Below are positions 19,296-27,704 of a stretch of DNA of 64,000 nucleotides, one piece after another. The DNA comes from Gammaproteobacteria bacterium. Its GTDB lineage: Bacteria; Pseudomonadota; Gammaproteobacteria; Steroidobacterales; Steroidobacteraceae. The stretch spans positions 1 to 64,000 of the forward strand of contig JAQGOF010000154.1 of assembly GCA_028293745.1 (NCBI GenBank), written 5' to 3'. Position 1 is the stretch's first letter. Every line of letters begins with the position of its first letter. Both the position numbers and the translations under genes were made by a program. The notes under the pieces are model-generated. The model searched no databases. It was not told where the DNA came from and was given only the letters and a program-made list of their open reading frames with translations.

Positions 19296-20069
19296 ATGTT
19301 GAGGGTATACGACACCGAACTACGCTCTCGGCTGATGTTGGGAACGTCCCGGTATCCGTCGCCTGCGGTGTTGGCGGAAGCGGTAAAAGCGTCGCGCGCA
19401 CGAGTCGTGACCGTTTCCTTGCGGCGGGAATCGAGTGGTGAGCGAGCCGGACAAGGGTTCTGGTCGCTCGTCCGTGATCTGGGTGTGCGCGTGCTGCCGA
19501 ACACCGCGGGTTGCCATTCGGTGAAGGAAGCGGTGACAACGGCGCAAATGGCGCGGGAGGTCTTCGGCACTTCGTGGATCAAGCTCGAGGTCATCGGCGA
19601 GGACGACACGCTGCACCCCGATGTGTTTGGCCTGGTGGAAGCGGCACGAATCCTGTCGGGCGAGGGATTCGAAGTATTTCCCTACACGACCGAGGATCTC
19701 GTCGTGGCGGACAAACTGTTGGTCGCGGGCTGCCGGGTGTTGATGCCCTGGGGGGCGCCGATTGGCTCGGGACGGGGACTCAACAATGTATTCGGCCTGA
19801 AGGCCTTGCGGGCGCACTTCCCGGATGTCCCGCTGGTGATCGATGCAGGGATCGGCGTTCCCTCGCACGCGGCGCAGGCAATGGAGCTCGGCTTCGATGC
19901 CGTGCTGATCAATACTGCTGTCGCCCAAGCGGCCAATCCCGTCCGCATGGCAGAGGCTTTCGCTCAGGCCGTCGAAGCCGGACGTGCCGCCCGTAAGGCG
20001 GGCCCCATGGAGCCGCGAGATCTCGCGGTACCGTCCACGCCGGTGATCGGCACGGCGATTCTCCGATGA
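19296..20069 (+). CDS. thiG: Thiazole synthase
   Basis: 257 residues, a TIM-barrel enzyme that joins deoxyxylulose phosphate, iminoglycine and the ThiS thiocarboxylate. Conserved features: [10 protein letters not shown], the substrate-binding lysine in [34 protein letters not shown], and the C-terminal [21 protein letters not shown] with VNTA-like INTAVAQA. Length is normal. It overlaps thiE by four bases (ATGA). Nothing is missing by eye. Confidence 0.97.
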   Translation: MLRVYDTELRSRLMLGTSRYPSPAVLAEAVKASRARVVTVSLRRESSGERAGQGFWSLVRDLGVRVLPNTAGCHSVKEAVTTAQMAREVFGTSWIKLEVIGEDDTLHPDVFGLVEAARILSGEGFEVFPYTTEDLVVADKLLVAGCRVLMPWGAPIGSGRGLNNVFGLKALRAHFPDVPLVIDAGIGVPSHAAQAMELGFDAVLINTAVAQAANPVRMAEAFAQAVEAGRAARKAGPMEPRDLAVPSTPVIGTAILR

Positions 20070-20695
20070 CACTCGCACGTGTCTATCCGATCGTCGACAG
20101 TGCCGAGTGGGTGGGCCGATTGTTGCCGCTGGGTGTACGGCTTGTTCAGCTGCGCATAAAATTTGGGTCTGCCGCTGACGTGCGTAGCGAGATACGAAAG
20201 GCCAAGGCCCTGTGCACCCGGGCCGGCGCACAGTTGGTAGTCAACGACCACTGGTCGCTGGCCATCGCCGAGGATTGCGATTTCGTGCATCTGGGCCAGG
20301 TTGATCTCGACAGTGCCGATGTGCCAGCGCTCCGCGAGGCCGGCGTCAGGATCGGAATCAGTACCCACGATGACACCGAGCTCGCGCGGGCCCTGACACT
20401 CCAACCGGACTACGTGGCGCTCGGTCCAATCTATCCCACATCGCTCAAGGTCATGCCCTGGTCGCCGCAGGGGCTCGAACGCGTGACCGAATGGAAACGC
20501 CGGGTCGGAAAGACTCCCCTGGTGGCCATCGGCGGACTGACTGCGGAGCGGTTGCCTGGCGTGTTTGATGCCGGTGCGGACATCGCGGCTGTCGTCACCG
20601 ACATTGTTCGAAATCCCAACCCGGAAGGGAGGGCCAGGGAATGGCTCGTCACCGCGGCGCGTTGCACGAGTCAACCGGCGAGCGGTCACTCATGA
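20066..20695 (+). CDS. thiE: Thiamine-phosphate synthase
   Basis: 209 residues. It condenses HMP pyrophosphate with thiazole phosphate. Conserved blocks: [50 protein letters not shown] and [21 protein letters not shown]. It belongs to the shorter gammaproteobacterial ThiE type found beside thiO-thiS-thiG. It overlaps thiG and the next gene by ATGA on both sides. Confidence 0.95.
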   Translation: MTLARVYPIVDSAEWVGRLLPLGVRLVQLRIKFGSAADVRSEIRKAKALCTRAGAQLVVNDHWSLAIAEDCDFVHLGQVDLDSADVPALREAGVRIGISTHDDTELARALTLQPDYVALGPIYPTSLKVMPWSPQGLERVTEWKRRVGKTPLVAIGGLTAERLPGVFDAGADIAAVVTDIVRNPNPEGRAREWLVTAARCTSQPASGHS

Positions 20696-21669
20696 GTGAT
20701 CGGTATTCCCGCCAGATGATTCTCCCTGAAGTAGGCGAAGCCGGACAGGCGCAGCTGGGTGACGCCTGCGTTGTGGTGGTCGGGGCCGGTGGGCTGGGCT
20801 CCGCTGTGTTGCAGTATCTATGCGCAGCCGGCGTCGGAGCTCTGGTGATCGTCGATCCTGATCGGGTCGAGGAATCGAACCTGCACCGTCAGCCGATATA
20901 TCGCATGCGGGATGTCGGGCTCCTCAAGGCGCAGGCTGCCCGCGAAGCCCTGTTGAGCCTGAATCCCGAGGTTCGGGTCGAAGCCGTCTGCGAGCGCCTG
21001 ACGCCCTCCAATGTGAGTCATCTGGTCGCGGCGGCCGATATCGTGGTCGATGCGGCGGACAGTTTTGCGGTCACCTATGTTGTGAGCGACGAGTGTCAGC
21101 GCGCCGGGAAAATCCTGGTCAGCGCCTCGGTGCTCGGATTGTCAGGTTATATCGGGGCTTTTTGCGGCGCAGCACCAAGCTATCGCGCTGTCTTTCCGGA
21201 GATGCCGCGACAGGCGGGGTCTTGTGCGCAGTCGGGCGTGCTGGGCACGGCCGTTGGGGTCATGGGGACGTTGCAGGCTCACATGGTGCTCGCGCTTCTG
21301 CTGCGTTTGCAGCCGTCCGCTCTCGGACAACTCGTTACAGTGGATTTCCGCACTCTGCGCTTTGGAGGGTTTTCGTTTGCCGCGGCCCACGAGCCGGGTG
21401 AAGCGGTGCTGCCTTTCATTTCGGTCGATCAAGTCACCGATGCGGATGTCGTAATCGACTTGCGAAACCCGGCCGAGGCGCCGGAATCACCGTTCCCCAT
21501 TCGAATGGACGTCGCCGCTGTGGAGCGGGCGGAATCGGGAACACGCTTTCCTCCAGAGTCGCGCGTCGTGCTCTGTTGCCGCACAGGGGTTCGCGCATGG
21601 CGCGCGGCACGGGCACTGCAGAGCCGGGGGCACATGAATGTGGCGCTCATAGCGTTCGGCGGCGGGTGA
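20692..21669 (+). CDS. HesA/MoeB/ThiF-family adenylyltransferase with C-terminal rhodanese domain
   Basis: 325 residues from the ATG at 20692, coupled to thiE by a 4-base overlap. Residues 1-225 form the E1-like domain: RYSRQMILPEVGEAGQ, the nucleotide loop VVGAGGLGSAVLQYL, the acidic DPDRVEESNLHRQ and DAADSFAVTY, and SCAQSGVLGTAVG. Residues ~245-325 are a rhodanese-like domain with VIDLRNPAE and the active-site loop CCRTGVRA. The usual Zn-binding cysteines are absent: the normal PCYRCLF block reads PSYRAVF, and the second CxxC pair is missing where FRTLRFGGFSF stands. Position in the operon suggests that it adenylates ThiS and loads it with sulfur; the rhodanese Cys could carry the persulfide. 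Confidence 0.88.
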   Translation: MSDRYSRQMILPEVGEAGQAQLGDACVVVVGAGGLGSAVLQYLCAAGVGALVIVDPDRVEESNLHRQPIYRMRDVGLLKAQAAREALLSLNPEVRVEAVCERLTPSNVSHLVAAADIVVDAADSFAVTYVVSDECQRAGKILVSASVLGLSGYIGAFCGAAPSYRAVFPEMPRQAGSCAQSGVLGTAVGVMGTLQAHMVLALLLRLQPSALGQLVTVDFRTLRFGGFSFAAAHEPGEAVLPFISVDQVTDADVVIDLRNPAEAPESPFPIRMDVAAVERAESGTRFPPESRVVLCCRTGVRAWRAARALQSRGHMNVALIAFGGG

Positions 21670-22445
21670 GCCCACGAGTGTCTTCGGTGAATGAACCGGG
21701 TAGGGCGCGACCTGCAGTCCTTGCAATCGCCGCGACCGATTCGAGTGGTGGCGCTGGCATCACACGCGATGTGCAGGTGCTTGCCGACTTTTCGGTGGAT
21801 GCCCTGTGCGTAGTCACGGCCGTTACGGCGCAGTCGGATTCCCGGATCACGGTGGTCCACCACATTCCGCCCGAGGTCATACGCGCCCAAGTTGCCGCGG
21901 CCTTTGCAACCCGGCAGGTGGGTGCCATCAAGATAGGCATGCTCGGGACTCGTGCGAGCGTCGACGCAGTCGCGGACAGCCTGCCACGGAGCGTGTCAAT
22001 TCCGATGGTGTTGGACCCAGTGTTGGTGTCATCTTCGGGTGGTGTACTGCTCGATGCGGGTGGCCGTGATGCGCTGCGGAAGTATCTATTTCCGCGTGCA
22101 GCGCTGATAACACCAAACGTTCCGGAAGTGGCCGCCTTGCTTGATGCGGACATCGCAACCAGCGAACACCTGCTGATTGAGCAGGCGCAAACTCTGCTGA
22201 CGCTCGGACCGCAGGCTGTCCTGGTCAAGGGCGGCCACATGAACGGCGATGAAGCCGTCGATCTGTTGGTCTGCCGAAATCACGGCCTGCACAGACTGTC
22301 TGCGCCGCGGCTCCGCGGGACCCAGCGCGGCACGGGGTGTGCATTGGCATCTGGGATCGCGGCGGGGGTAGCTTCCGGCATGTCCCTCTTCGACGCCTGC
22401 GGACGCGCGAAACGCTATGTGCTGGAGATGCTGAGCCGTCAATAA
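21666..22445 (+). CDS. thiD: Hydroxymethylpyrimidine (phosphate) kinase
   Basis: 259 residues from a GTG at 21666 that overlaps the previous stop by four bases (GTGA). It phosphorylates HMP and HMP phosphate. Visible: AIAATDSSGGAGITRDVQVL, TAVTAQSD, KIGMLGT, VLDPVLVSSSGGVLL, LITPNVPEVAALL, VLVKGGHM, and the C-terminal GTGCALASGIAAGVASG anion hole. The ribokinase fold ends at the normal point. It closes the operon; glgP follows with its own ribosome site after about 125 bases. Confidence 0.95.
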   Translation: MSPRVSSVNEPGRARPAVLAIAATDSSGGAGITRDVQVLADFSVDALCVVTAVTAQSDSRITVVHHIPPEVIRAQVAAAFATRQVGAIKIGMLGTRASVDAVADSLPRSVSIPMVLDPVLVSSSGGVLLDAGGRDALRKYLFPRAALITPNVPEVAALLDADIATSEHLLIEQAQTLLTLGPQAVLVKGGHMNGDEAVDLLVCRNHGLHRLSAPRLRGTQRGTGCALASGIAAGVASGMSLFDACGRAKRYVLEMLSRQ

Positions 22446-22569
22446 CCGCGCAGGCGTAAAATACCTTACGATTACGGCAGTAATGGCGGCCGTAGTCGAG
22501 CTGAAACATTGGCGGCGGACGATTCGGCGGGGACAGCGCACCCGCGCAGCGGGTGCCGGAGGTTTATTG

Positions 22570-25071
22570 ATGAGCGTTGCAAAACCTGTGCTGCCACCGG
22601 CGTCCGAGGCGCTTGATCCGGACATGATGCGGCGCCTGGAGCGGCTCGGATTGACGGGTCATGCGGACCAGTGGACCGAGCGCTATGTACTCTGCGAGAA
22701 GCTGGTTGACCCGGCGGTGGCGGAGCCGCGGCAGGAGTTCGAGGCGACCAGCCGATTCATCCGTGACCTGGTTGCCCATCGTTGGGCCAAGACGCGTCGC
22801 GAGCGCGAGCACGCGGAACCCAAGCGCATTCACTACCTGTCCATGGAGTTTCTGCTGGGCCGGACCCTCCGCAATAACATCATGAACCTTGCAGCGGAGC
22901 CGCTCGTGCGCCACGCCATGCAGCAGCAGGGCTGGAACCTCCAGAGAGTGATCGAGGAAGAGCCGGATGCCGGGCTCGGCAACGGCGGGCTCGGCCGGCT
23001 CGCGGCCTGCTTCATCGACTCGCTGGCGACTCTTCAGTATCCGGCAATCGGCTATGGCCTGCGATACGAGTACGGCATCTTCCGCCAGGTCATTCGCGAC
23101 GGCTCCCAGGTCGAGCAACCGGATAACTGGCTTCGCAATCCCGATCCCTGGGAGATCGTCCGGCCCCAGAGAGCCTACGTGGTGCCGCTGAATTCGACCT
23201 TCGAGCTGCGCGGGTCCACGTTGAAGTTCACGCGCAACAAGCCCTCCAGTCTTCTCGGGGTGGCTTACGACCGGCCGGTGGTGGGATACGCCGCCAAATG
23301 TATCAACACGCTGCGGCTGTGGGCCGCGGTCGCGCCGCAATCGTTCGATTTTGCGGAATTCTCGCACGGCGATTTCGCCGGCGCGGTCATTCAGAGTGTA
23401 GCCGCCGAGTCGGTGACGCGGGTTCTGTATCCCGATGACTCGACCGAGGCGGGCCGGGGATTGCGCTTTTTGCAGCAATACTTCCTGGTCAGCTGCTCAC
23501 TTCAGGACATCGTCGCCCGCTTTTGCCGGCAGGGGAATGTGAACTGGTCACGGCTGCCGGAACGCGTGGCGGTGCAAATGAATGACACGCATCCCTCGCT
23601 CTGCGTCGCCGAGCTGATGCGCATTCTTCTCGATCAGGCCCATCTGCCGTGGGACCAGGCGTGGGACATTACACAGCGTGCGCTCGCGTACACCAATCAC
23701 ACATTGCTTCCAGAGGCCCTGGAGAGATGGCCGGTGGATTTGTTCGAGACCCTCATCCCCAGGCAATTGGAGATCATCTACGAGATCAACCGCCGGTTCC
23801 TGGACGATGTTCGCCGCCGCTATCCTGGTGATGAGTCCCGAATTCAACGCGTCAGCGTGATCGAGGAGGGACCGACACGCCGTGTGCGGATGGCCCACCT
23901 GGCGGTCGTCGGCTCGCACAGCACGAATGGCGTGGCGGCCATCCACTCCGACCTGCTCCGAACGCGCGTACTGCGCGATTTTGCCGAGCTCTTCCCCGAG
24001 CGCTTCAACAACAAGACCAACGGTGTTACTCCCCGGCGGTGGTTGCAGCAAGCCAATCCGTCGCTGTCGCGACTCATTACCGAAGCAATCGGCGATGAAT
24101 GGGTCGCCGACTTGTCGCAGCTGCGCAAGATGACCCCACTGGCACAGGACGCAAGCTTCCGTGCCAGTTTTCGCGCGGCAAAGCGGGAGGCGAAGACTGC
24201 GTTCGCCGACTGGCTCAAGGCGACCTCTGGAGTAATAGTGGATCCGGACTCGATCTTTGACAGTCAGATCAAACGCATTCACGAGTACAAGCGCCAGCTG
24301 CTCAACATCCTGCACGTCGTGATTCTGTACAACCGCCTGCGGCAGAATCCGAATTATCAAATGGCGCCGCACACGTTCTTCTTCGCGGGCAAGGCGGCGC
24401 CGGCTTACCACTTCGCCAAGCTCATCATCAAGCTCATAACCCGTATCGCCGACACAGTGGACGGCGACCCGGTTACCCGCGACAAGCTCAAAGTGTTGTT
24501 TCTTCCCGAATACAACGTCAGCCTTGCAGAGCGGCTCATTCCGGCGAGTGACGTGTCCGAACAGATTTCCACCGCGGGCTACGAAGCCAGCGGAACGGGC
24601 AACATGAAGTTCATGATGAACGGCGCGCTCACCATCGGAACGCGCGACGGGGCGACCATCGAGATGGCCAGTGAAGCCGGCGAGGAGAACTTCTTCCTGT
24701 TCGGACTGACGGCGCAACAGGTGGAGGACAGCACCGGTTGGTACAATCCTCGCTGGCACTATGACAATGAGGCCGAGACGCGTGCGGCACTCGACCTGAT
24801 TTTCTCCAACCACTTCAGCCGCAACGAGCCCGGGTTGTTCGACCCGGTCCGCCAGGCATTGCTGGACGGCGGTGATCACTATCGGCACCTCGCAGACCTG
24901 ACGGACTACGGCCGCGCGCACCGCGAACTGGACGCGTCCTATGTGGATACTGAAACCTGGTCCCGGAAGGCCATCCTCAATGTGGCGTGCTCGGGCTGGT
25001 TCTCGAGCGACCGCACCATCCAGGAATACGCCGACCAGATCTGGAACATGAAGGCCTCCCCCGTTACCTGA
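22570..25071 (+). CDS. glgP: Glycogen/starch/alpha-glucan phosphorylase
   Basis: 833 residues from the ATG at 22570, chosen because GGAGG lies seven bases upstream (an in-frame start at 22483 is possible). It releases glucose 1-phosphate from alpha-1,4-glucans with PLP. Features: HYLSMEFLLGRTLRNN, EEEPDAGLGNGGLGRLAACF, RFNNKTNGVTPRRWL, and the PLP-lysine block GTGNMKFMMNGALTIGT (lysine near residue 680). Full length for the family. It is not part of an obvious glycogen operon here; it follows the thiamine genes with a separate leader. Confidence 0.97.
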   Translation: MSVAKPVLPPASEALDPDMMRRLERLGLTGHADQWTERYVLCEKLVDPAVAEPRQEFEATSRFIRDLVAHRWAKTRREREHAEPKRIHYLSMEFLLGRTLRNNIMNLAAEPLVRHAMQQQGWNLQRVIEEEPDAGLGNGGLGRLAACFIDSLATLQYPAIGYGLRYEYGIFRQVIRDGSQVEQPDNWLRNPDPWEIVRPQRAYVVPLNSTFELRGSTLKFTRNKPSSLLGVAYDRPVVGYAAKCINTLRLWAAVAPQSFDFAEFSHGDFAGAVIQSVAAESVTRVLYPDDSTEAGRGLRFLQQYFLVSCSLQDIVARFCRQGNVNWSRLPERVAVQMNDTHPSLCVAELMRILLDQAHLPWDQAWDITQRALAYTNHTLLPEALERWPVDLFETLIPRQLEIIYEINRRFLDDVRRRYPGDESRIQRVSVIEEGPTRRVRMAHLAVVGSHSTNGVAAIHSDLLRTRVLRDFAELFPERFNNKTNGVTPRRWLQQANPSLSRLITEAIGDEWVADLSQLRKMTPLAQDASFRASFRAAKREAKTAFADWLKATSGVIVDPDSIFDSQIKRIHEYKRQLLNILHVVILYNRLRQNPNYQMAPHTFFFAGKAAPAYHFAKLIIKLITRIADTVDGDPVTRDKLKVLFLPEYNVSLAERLIPASDVSEQISTAGYEASGTGNMKFMMNGALTIGTRDGATIEMASEAGEENFFLFGLTAQQVEDSTGWYNPRWHYDNEAETRAALDLIFSNHFSRNEPGLFDPVRQALLDGGDHYRHLADLTDYGRAHRELDASYVDTETWSRKAILNVACSGWFSSDRTIQEYADQIWNMKASPVT

Positions 25072-25198
25072 ATCGTGGCAGCAGTTTCTGAATTTAATAT
25101 CGCAGTTGTGTGATCCGTCGCACGCACCCGTCAGCAAATTGTGCCTTGAGCAGGCGCGCGGCGCGCTAGGATGCTGCTAAGGGGTCCTGTTCGCCGAT

Positions 25199-26500
25199 TT
25201 GGCGGCGAATGCGAAGGTAAATATTTTGAATGATCACAACGGCCGTGGAGCAAACCTCCCGACACGGGAGGCATCCGCCTGCACAACTCCCGAACGGGAT
25301 GTGACAGCATGCCAACGTTTGCCGTCAATCACTGACTCTTCGAGCGAAGCGTTGGTTGCGCGCAGGCAACGGCTACGGGCGGCCGGGTATCAGATCGAGC
25401 AGATCAGTGGCGTGGGTCCTGAGATTGATCCGCTGCTGCTCCAGGGCAGCATCGAAGGATTTCTGGGGTTCGCGCGGGTGCCGCTGGGAGTGGCCGGTCC
25501 CGTCCGCGTCAACGGCGTTGCGGCGCAAGGCGAGTTCTTTGTTCCCTTTGCAACCAGCGAAGGAACGCTCGTTGCCTCCTTTCAGCATGCTTTCAACGCG
25601 ATGAACCGCTGCGGCGGTGTGTCGGCCGTCTGCAGTGATGAGCAGGTCAGCCGCGCACCGTGTTTCGAATTTGCAAGCTTGGCGGAAGCGCATGCGTTCG
25701 CCCGTTGGCTGCCGTCGCGCTTGACGCATCTTCAGGAAATTACGGAAACCACCTCGCGCTATTGCCGCCTGCGCACGCTTCAGGCGTCGGTGGTTGCGAA
25801 CACTGTGTACGTGCTGTTCGAATTTTGTACCGGCGATGCGGCGGGCCAGAACATGGTCACCCTCGCTACGCAGGTGATCTGCGAAAAATTACTGCGTGAC
25901 ATGCCGCAAACGCCGCAGTCGTGGCTGATGGAGTCGATGCTTTCGGGCGACAAGCGCGCGACTCCGCTGGCGTTTCGCGCCACCCGCGGCCGCAATGTGA
26001 GCGCCGAACTGGTCCTGCAGCCGAAGCAGCTCAGCCGCTACTGGAGGACCGATGCCGAGAAGATGGAGCGTGCCTGGCGTCAGGCTGTGAATGGGGCCGC
26101 ACAGACCGGAGCCGTCGGTTTGCAGGGCAACGTGGCCAATGCACTCGCGGCAATGTTCATCGCCTGCGGTCAGGATGTTGCCTGCGTGGCGGAAGCGACC
26201 ACGGCCCTGACACGCGTCGAGCGGACGCGGACGGGAGAGTTGTACGCATCGATCACATTGCCCAACCTGATTGTCGGCACGGTTGGTGGTGGTACCTACC
26301 TGCCGACCGCGCGTGAATGTCTGGCCATGCTCGGCTGCAACGGCGCGGGATTTGCGAAAAAGCTCGCTGAGATCTGCGCCGTCGTCGTTCTGGCCGGTGA
26401 GATCGCCCTGGTTGGAGCCATGGCCAGCGGCCAGTTCGCAAGCGCTCACGCGTCCGGCGGCCGCAAAGGCGCATCGTCGAATGGTGCTGCCGAGTCATGA
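25199..26500 (+). CDS. Hydroxymethylglutaryl-CoA reductase
   Basis: 433 residues from a TTG at 25199; TTG 25226 (preceded by AAGG) or GTG 25301 are also possible, as the first ~35 residues are not conserved. It reduces HMG-CoA to mevalonate. Motifs: FLGFARVPLGVAGPVRVNG, the substrate-binding ATSEGTLVAS (Glu), SGDKRAT (Lys), DAAGQNMVT, GNVANALAAMFIACGQDVA (Asp), GTVGGGTYLPTA, and near the C-terminus the ASAHASGGR histidine. The pattern is closer to class I. A mevalonate-type enzyme is unusual among proteobacteria that normally use the MEP route. It overlaps the acyltransferase-like gene downstream by four bases. Confidence 0.9.
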   Translation: MAANAKVNILNDHNGRGANLPTREASACTTPERDVTACQRLPSITDSSSEALVARRQRLRAAGYQIEQISGVGPEIDPLLLQGSIEGFLGFARVPLGVAGPVRVNGVAAQGEFFVPFATSEGTLVASFQHAFNAMNRCGGVSAVCSDEQVSRAPCFEFASLAEAHAFARWLPSRLTHLQEITETTSRYCRLRTLQASVVANTVYVLFEFCTGDAAGQNMVTLATQVICEKLLRDMPQTPQSWLMESMLSGDKRATPLAFRATRGRNVSAELVLQPKQLSRYWRTDAEKMERAWRQAVNGAAQTGAVGLQGNVANALAAMFIACGQDVACVAEATTALTRVERTRTGELYASITLPNLIVGTVGGGTYLPTARECLAMLGCNGAGFAKKLAEICAVVVLAGEIALVGAMASGQFASAHASGGRKGASSNGAAES

Positions 26501-27288
26501 CCGCGAGCGGCGCCGCCCCAAAGCGCAACCGGCCGGTGCGGAAATTCATCGTGCGCTGGATGGCCCCCCCGCTCGCACGGTTGGTATATCGCACGCTGGG
26601 TGGCTCGTGGCACTACGAGACAGAGAACGAGCATAGGCTCACGGACTTGCTGAAGGGTGACCGGCCCGTTGTCGGTGCGTTCCTTCACGCTCGAACATTC
26701 CAGCTTCTACATTACTTCAGCCGGCCGGCTCGCGGGCGATGGATGCTCATGTGCTCGCGGAGCAGCGATGGTGATGTGATGACCAGCCTCGAGGAAAGCC
26801 TCGGCTATCGGGTCGCCCGCGGCTCATCCGGCTCCGGCGGGGCGCGCGCGCTCGCGGAGATGATCAGGGCACAGCGGGAAGATCCCCAACTCCACTCCTG
26901 TCTGGCCGTTGATGGTTCACGCGGCCCGCGCGGGATCGCACAGCTCGGCATACTCACACTGGCCCGCAAGACCAACGGCGTCCTGCTGCCGGTTGCCGCT
27001 TCCACGTCCTCGTGCTGGGTGAATCAAAAGTCCTGGGATCGCACGGTGATCCCGAAATTCGGCGCCGGGATTCGTATCCTCATCGGTGAGCCGATGGACA
27101 TCCCGCGCCAGTTGACTGAGATTCAAGCCGAGGATTTGCGTCTCGAACTGCAGCAGCGACTCCTCGCGATGCACGTCGACCTCGACGGCCGCATCGGGTT
27201 CAAAGACTCTCAGCCGCTGCAGGCGCCACAGGCCATGGGCGCGACATCCCCTCAGAACGCCACTGTAACAGTGACAATGTCGGCGTAG
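26497..27288 (+). CDS. DUF374 lysophospholipid acyltransferase-like protein
   Basis: 263 residues coupled to the HMG-CoA reductase (ATGA overlap). The core resembles DUF374: GAFLHARTFQLLHYF, SRSSDGDVMTSLEESLGYRVARGSSGSGGARALAEMI, then LAVDGSRGPRGIAQLGILTLARKT. The DGPRGP block of the family is DGSRGP here. Members are related to the acyltransferases that finish lipid A or glycerolipids. The last ~40 residues (QPLQAPQAMG onward) look extra and overlap the convergent pilin gene by 37 bases. Its coupling to a mevalonate-forming enzyme suggests a shared lipid or polyketide-like product. Confidence 0.8.
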   Translation: MTASGAAPKRNRPVRKFIVRWMAPPLARLVYRTLGGSWHYETENEHRLTDLLKGDRPVVGAFLHARTFQLLHYFSRPARGRWMLMCSRSSDGDVMTSLEESLGYRVARGSSGSGGARALAEMIRAQREDPQLHSCLAVDGSRGPRGIAQLGILTLARKTNGVLLPVAASTSSCWVNQKSWDRTVIPKFGAGIRILIGEPMDIPRQLTEIQAEDLRLELQQRLLAMHVDLDGRIGFKDSQPLQAPQAMGATSPQNATVTVTMSA

Positions 27289-27704
27289 ATGCCGACCACT
27301 GCGTTCTGCCGCGCCGGAATGCGTCCGTACACGGTGTAGCTCCCCGTTATTCCTGTGCCGCTCACAGTTCCGGTAGTCGCGGAACCGTCACCCCAGATGG
27401 TGAGCCGGGTCGGATCGAGGTACAGGTTATAACTCAGAAGATTGCCGGCGCTCAGCAGCGTGCGTACAGAGTAAGTGCCGCTACCGCTGCTAAACGAAAT
27501 GGAATAGGACGTCGAGTCCTGACAGTTCACGTTGATCGTACCGGTGATGTCGTCATCGAGCGTACTGAAGACATCGTAGTTGCCGAAATTGAGGCCAACG
27601 GTGCTGACACTGCAGCCAGCCGGATGTGCGCAGGGTGCCGCTGCGAGGAGACATGCGAAGAGCCAGCGCCTGGGGTCCCAGTGCCCGATGTGAATGGCAC
27701 TCAC
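27252..27704 (-). CDS. Spore coat U-domain (Csu-type) pilus protein
   Basis: 150 residues, GTG start overlapping the usher stop (GTGA). A signal peptide (LFACLLAAAPCAHPA) is followed by an SCPU domain: CSVSTVGLNFGNYDVFS, a CQDSTSYSISFSSG strand, the LTIWGDGSATTGTV block, the YTVYGRIPARQNAVVGIYADIVTVTV donor-strand-like end. Domain order in the locus (pilin, chaperone, usher, SCPU) suggests this is the tip or terminal subunit, corresponding to CsuE, though it is a single domain rather than the larger two-domain CsuE. Confidence 0.85.
   Translation of the reverse strand: MSAIHIGHWDPRRWLFACLLAAAPCAHPAGCSVSTVGLNFGNYDVFSTLDDDITGTINVNCQDSTSYSISFSSGSGTYSVRTLLSAGNLLSYNLYLDPTRLTIWGDGSATTGTVSGTGITGSYTVYGRIPARQNAVVGIYADIVTVTVAF

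Noticed and set aside
23548-25137. A 529-codon minus-strand frame across glgP
   Set aside because: Antisense of glycogen phosphorylase, which has clear motifs in the other strand; high G+C makes long antisense frames common.
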